This document shows positions 60,681-64,000 of a stretch of 64,000 nucleotides of DNA, in pieces. Within the stretch, counting starts at the first letter, position 1, and every line of letters begins with the position of its first letter. The DNA comes from Acidovorax soli (GTDB lineage: Bacteria; Pseudomonadota; Gammaproteobacteria; Burkholderiales; Burkholderiaceae_C). The stretch covers positions 1-64,000 of the forward strand of contig NZ_FNQJ01000019.1 in assembly GCF_900107605.1 (NCBI RefSeq), written 5' to 3'. Under the pieces are notes generated by a model. It did no database searches. It saw nothing but the letters and a program-made list of their open reading frames with translations, and was not told where the DNA came from. Made by a program: the position numbers and the translations under genes.

Positions 60681-61316
60681 TCAGAGCCCCAGGGCCTGCA
60701 CACTGCCGCGGCCTTCGCGCAGCACTTCGGGGTCGCCGCCGTTGCCCATGGGCGTGAGGTCGATCACGGTGGTGGGCTCCAGGGGGCAGGCGCCCGCGTC
60801 CACGATGGCGTCCACCAGTTTTTCATAGCGGTCGCGGATGTCCTGCGGGTCGTTGAGGGGTTCGGTCTCGCCGGCCGGAATCAGGGTGGTGGCCAGCAGC
60901 GGGGCGCCGTGCAGCTCCAGCAGCAGTTGCAGGCCCTTGCGGTCGGGCACGCGCAGGCCGATGGTCTTGCGCGAAGGGTGGCTCACGCGGCGCGGCACCT
61001 CTTTGGTGGCTTCCAGGATGAAGGTGTAGGGCCCCGGCGTACCCAGCTTGAGCAGCCGGTACTGGCGGTTGTCGACGCGGGCGTAGTTGGCCAGCTCCGA
61101 CAGGTCGCGGCACAGCAGGGTCAGGTGGTGCTTGTCGTCCACCTGGCGGATGCGGCGCAGGCGGTCGACGGCGTCCTTGTCGTCGAGATGGCACACCAGC
61201 GCGTAGCTCGAATCGGTGGGCACGGCCACGATGCCGCCTTTTTGCAGCAGGGCCGCCGCCTGTTTGAGCAGGCGGGGTTGCGGGTTTTCGGGGTGGACTT
61301 CGAAATACTGGGCCAT
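60681..61316 (-). CDS. Sua5/YciO/YrdC family protein
   Basis: A 211-residue YciO-like protein (GGIVAVPTDSSYALVCHLDDK, PGPYTFILEAT, KTIGLRVP). The family includes TsaC/Sua5, which makes threonylcarbamoyl-AMP for tRNA modification, but YciO members are a distinct branch whose role is less sure. It lies between the PHP phosphoesterase and the site-2 protease. In E. coli yciO also sits near a PHP gene (yciV/rnm) and trp genes, as here with trpS nearby. Confidence 0.92.
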   Translation of the reverse strand: MAQYFEVHPENPQPRLLKQAAALLQKGGIVAVPTDSSYALVCHLDDKDAVDRLRRIRQVDDKHHLTLLCRDLSELANYARVDNRQYRLLKLGTPGPYTFILEATKEVPRRVSHPSRKTIGLRVPDRKGLQLLLELHGAPLLATTLIPAGETEPLNDPQDIRDRYEKLVDAIVDAGACPLEPTTVIDLTPMGNGGDPEVLREGRGSVQALGL

Positions 61317-61341
61317 GGCAGTCAATGCCTCCAGGTCAATG

Positions 61342-62205
61342 TCAGGCGGCGGGTCGCACCCGCTCGGCCAGCAGTTCCCACACGGGGGTGAGGGTGCCGG
61401 GCAGCAGGGGCAGGGCGCCCAGGTCGGTGTGGGATTCTTCGGGGCTGTGAAAGTCGCTGCCGCGCGAGGCGGCCAGGCCAAACTCGTGGGCCATGGCCCC
61501 GTAGGTGACGTATTCGGCTGCGCTGTGGCTGCCGGTGACCACTTCCACGCCCTGGCCGCCATGGGCCTTGAATTCGGAGAACAGCGCGTATTCCTCGTTG
61601 GCGGTGAGCTTGTAGCGCGCGGGGTGGGCGATGACCGCCACGCCCCCTGCCTCGGTGATCCATCGCACCGCATCGGAGAGCGCCGCCCAGCGGTGCGGCA
61701 CATAGCCGGGCTTGCCTTCGATCAGGTATTTGCGAAACACCTCGGCGGTGTCCCGGCAGACCTTGGTGTCCACCAGAAAACGGGCAAAGTGGGTGCGCGA
61801 AACCAGCTCGGGGTTGCCCACGAACTGCAGGGCACCTTCATAGGCGCCGGAAATGCCTGCCTGCGCCAGCTGAGTGGCCATTTCGCGTGCGCGCCCGCCG
61901 CGGCCGCCGCGGGTGGCCGCCAGGCCTTGCGCGAGTTGTGGGTTGTCGGGGTCGAACCCCAGGCCCACGATATGCACCGTGGTGCCGGCAAAGCTGACCG
62001 AGATTTCGGTGCCGGTGAGATAGGCCATGCCCAGGCTGCGGGCGGCGGCAGCGGCGCGCTGCTGGCCGCCGATTTCGTCATGGTCGGTCAGGGCCCACAG
62101 CTCGACCCCGTTGGCCTTGGCCCGTGCCGCCAGGTCCTCGGGCGCCATGGTTCCGTCCGATACCACGGAGTGGCAGTGCAGGTCGGCATTGAGGTAGGTG
62201 GTCAC
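61342..62205 (-). CDS. PHP-domain phosphoesterase (RNase AM/Rnm-like)
   Basis: A 287-residue PHP protein like E. coli YciV (Rnm), a 5'-3' exonuclease that acts on nucleotide 3',5'-bisphosphates and RNA ends. Metal ligands: DLHCHSVVSDG, LTDHDEIGG, GTEIS, VIAHPARY and GSDFHSPEE. The start is GTG at 62205, since the strand leading to DLHCH begins just after it. It is followed by the YciO-like gene after 25 bases. Confidence 0.93.
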   Translation of the reverse strand: MTTYLNADLHCHSVVSDGTMAPEDLAARAKANGVELWALTDHDEIGGQQRAAAAARSLGMAYLTGTEISVSFAGTTVHIVGLGFDPDNPQLAQGLAATRGGRGGRAREMATQLAQAGISGAYEGALQFVGNPELVSRTHFARFLVDTKVCRDTAEVFRKYLIEGKPGYVPHRWAALSDAVRWITEAGGVAVIAHPARYKLTANEEYALFSEFKAHGGQGVEVVTGSHSAAEYVTYGAMAHEFGLAASRGSDFHSPEESHTDLGALPLLPGTLTPVWELLAERVRPAA

Positions 62206-62376
62206 CAACCGATTCTATGGGTTTGCCGCGCCGAACGCTGGCGTTGGAGAGCCACGCAGCCGCCTTGGGGGCGACGCACACCGGGCCTGCGCCGGACGCC
62301 AGAATGTCTCTGGATGCATGGCGCTGGGTGCTTTATCCATCGGATCTGCCGGCTGTTGTTCTTGAAACCAGCCAGA

Positions 62377-64000
62377 TCATGTCTGGGCGCCTTCCACCAG
62401 AAACTGCACCTTGCGCTCGCCCTTCCACTCGTTCACGTCGAGCCGGAACGCCAGCAGCACCCGCGCGGGCAGCTGCTCGGTGTGGCCGAACCAGATGGCG
62501 TCGATGGGGTTGCCCTGGTGCATGAGCTTGATCGACAGGTGGTTCTTGGCCTCGCCCACCAGGCGCTGGCTCAGCACCTGCACTTCTTCGCTGAAGGTGG
62601 GCGGCGCAAAGCCCTGGCCCCACACCTCGTGGTGCAGGGTATCCACGATGTCGGCGCGGCAGTATTCGGGCGCGAGCGGGCCGTCGGTCTCGATGCGGCG
62701 GGTGAGGGTGGCGGCGTCCAGCCATTCCTGCGCCACCTGGGCCAGGGCGCGCTCAAACACCTCAAACGTTTCTTCGGCCACGGTGCAGCCCGCCGCCATG
62801 GCATGACCGCCAAATTTCAGCAGCACGCCCGGGTGGCGCTTGGCCACCAGGTCGAGCGCATCGCGCAGGTGAAAGCCGGGGATGGAGCGGCCCGAGCCCT
62901 TGAGCTCATGCGCCTTGCCCGGCGCGCTGCTGGCGGCAAACACGAAGGTCGGGCGGTGCAGCTTGTCCTTGATGCGGCTGGCCACGATGCCGACCACGCC
63001 TTCGTGGAAGTCGGGGTCGAACACGCTGATGGCGGGCGGCGGCTCTTCGTCCTCCTGGAACAGGCTCTCGGCCATCAGCAGGGCCTGGTCGCGCATGCCG
63101 CCCTCGATCTCGCGGCGCTCGCGGTTGATGGCGTCCAGCGTGGCGGCCAGCTCGGCGGCGCGGCCCGCGTCGTCGGTCAGCAGGCATTCGATGCCCAGCG
63201 TCATGTCGGCCAGGCGGCCTGCGGCGTTGATGCGCGGGCCCAGGGCAAAGCCAAAGTCGAAGGTGGTGGCCACGGGCGCCTTGCGGCCCGCAGCGGCGAA
63301 CAGCTCGGCCACGCCAGCGGGCATCTGGCCCGCGCGGATGCGTTTGAGGCCCTGGGCGACCAGGCGGCGGTTGTTGGCGTCGAGCTTGACCACGTCGGCC
63401 ACGGTGCCCAGCGCCACCAGGGTGAGCAGCGGGTCGAGCTTGGGCTGGGGTCTGGGTGCCCCCACGCTCCCCGCTGCGCGTGGTTCGCTGCCCCCCAAGG
63501 GGGTGCTCGCGCCTTGGGGCGGCCCGGCGGCGCTCGATGCATCAAACACGCCGCGCGCACGCAGCTCGGCGCGCAGGGCCAGCAGCACGTAGAACATCAC
63601 GCCTACCCCGGCCATGGATTTGCTCTCGAACGGGCAGCCGGGCTGGTTCGGGTTGACGATGGCGTCGGCTGCAGGCAGCTCGGGGCCGGGCAGGTGGTGG
63701 TCGGTCACCAGCACCTGCAGGCCCAGTGCCTTGGCCTCGGCCACGCCGTCCACGCTGGCGATGCCGTTGTCCACGGTGATGAGCACGTCGGCGCCGCGCT
63801 CGGCCACGCGGCGGGCGATGGGGGGCGTGAGGCCGTAGCCGTCGGTCACGCGGTCGGGCACCAGGTAATCCACGTTTTTTGCGCCCAGCAGGCGCAGGCC
63901 GCGCACGCCCACGGCGCAGGCGGTGGCGCCGTCGCAGTCGTAGTCGGCCACGATGACCAGGTGCTGGTTCTGCGCCATGGCATCGGCCAGCAGCCGCGCT
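62377..64000 (-). CDS. recJ: Single-stranded-DNA exonuclease RecJ (5' end beyond the window)
   Basis: RecJ degrades single-stranded DNA 5' to 3' in recombination and mismatch repair. Visible DHH motifs: VIVADYDCDGATA, LITVDNGIAS, VTDHHLPG, VALGTVADVV; then PRINAAGRL and, in the DHHA1 part, KFGGHAMAAGC. The frame is open through base 64000, so about 30 or more residues of the N-terminus are missing. An Ala/Gly/Pro-rich insert of about 30 residues (63455-63545) sits before the PLLTLVALGTVADVV motif and is encoded by an R2-like repeat. Confidence 0.96.
   Translation of the reverse strand, partial: ARLLADAMAQNQHLVIVADYDCDGATACAVGVRGLRLLGAKNVDYLVPDRVTDGYGLTPPIARRVAERGADVLITVDNGIASVDGVAEAKALGLQVLVTDHHLPGPELPAADAIVNPNQPGCPFESKSMAGVGVMFYVLLALRAELRARGVFDASSAAGPPQGASTPLGGSEPRAAGSVGAPRPQPKLDPLLTLVALGTVADVVKLDANNRRLVAQGLKRIRAGQMPAGVAELFAAAGRKAPVATTFDFGFALGPRINAAGRLADMTLGIECLLTDDAGRAAELAATLDAINRERREIEGGMRDQALLMAESLFQEDEEPPPAISVFDPDFHEGVVGIVASRIKDKLHRPTFVFAASSAPGKAHELKGSGRSIPGFHLRDALDLVAKRHPGVLLKFGGHAMAAGCTVAEETFEVFERALAQVAQEWLDAATLTRRIETDGPLAPEYCRADIVDTLHHEVWGQGFAPPTFSEEVQVLSQRLVGEAKNHLSIKLMHQGNPIDAIWFGHTEQLPARVLLAFRLDVNEWKGERKVQFLVEGAQT
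63455..63545 (+). repeat. R2-like GC-rich repeat inside the recJ reading frame
   Basis: The plus strand reads CACGCTCCCCGCTGCGCG, GCTGCCCCCCAAGGGGG, GCGCCTTGGGGCGGCCCGG, a layout (C-run/G-run palindrome, then TTGGGGCGGCCC) I associate with common Comamonadaceae intergenic repeats and partly shared with 37137 and 38709. In recJ it has no stop and codes for a flexible stretch (AAGPPQGASTPLGGSEPR). Confidence 0.6.

Overview
The window is 64 kb of GC-rich chromosome from a betaproteobacterium of the family Comamonadaceae, most like Acidovorax or a close relative. This is inferred from gene order (pth-rplY-prs-tRNA-Gln-ispE-lolB; recN-nadK/hrcA; greB, spoT-rpoZ-gmk-yicC), from the proteins themselves, and from two dispersed repeat families that I associate with this family. 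Most of the window is dense housekeeping DNA with short spacers, many start/stop overlaps (ATGA, TGATG) and no rRNA, prophage or CRISPR array. No intergenic stretch exceeds 300 bases.

Layout. 1-4.7 kb: the end of an unidentified gene, folE with a one-base-spaced BLUF photoreceptor, a DUF429 protein, a LysE-type exporter, a histidine phosphatase and an unknown membrane-anchored protein. 4.7-11.5 kb (minus strand): an ABC peptide-type importer (two permeases, two ATPases, binding protein) followed by an amidase. 11.7-17.9 kb: ferredoxin, pth, rplY, prs, tRNA-Gln, ispE, lolB and a TPR protein. 17.9-26.4 kb: mutM, a dynamin-like GTPase and mutY on one strand, rapZ-recN-nadK on the other, then hrcA. 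26.4-30.3 kb is a disturbed segment: a broken tRNA-Met, an intact tRNA-Met, an Lrp regulator divergent from an aceE-type E1 gene, and an E2 gene cut off inside its lipoyl domain just before tRNA-Arg. 30.3-40.1 kb: greB, spoT, rpoZ, gmk, yicC, a Ser/Thr kinase with its PP2C phosphatase, rph, rdgB and hemW. 40.2-43.8 kb: an I78-like lipoprotein, then an arsenic operon (arsR, an ArsI-ArsC fusion, acr3) next to an IS630 transposase remnant and tRNA-Ser. 43.9-51.8 kb: cpdB, smr, radC, slpA, ispH, a Thr/Ser dehydratase, serS and tRNA-Ser. 52-57 kb: a lone PstS-type protein downstream of an unusual pair, a PPDK-like phosphotransferase without its PEP barrel and a large protein with a PhoU/DUF47-like end. 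57-64 kb: thioesterase, SUMF1-like protein, trpS with an extra C-terminal domain, a site-2 protease, a Sua5/YciO protein, a PHP phosphoesterase and recJ, which runs off the window.

Most striking are: (1) a roughly 60-base, two-hairpin repeat in about ten copies, one of which encodes the N-terminus of an ABC ATPase and another of which supplies a gene's Shine-Dalgarno sequence; (2) a second, GC-rich repeat carried in frame inside recJ; (3) the PPDK-like/DUF47-like pair near PstS, the best candidate for an undescribed phosphorylation or phosphate system; (4) the ArsI-ArsC fusion with four extra cysteine pairs in its linker. All family assignments were made by reading the sequence, without database searches.
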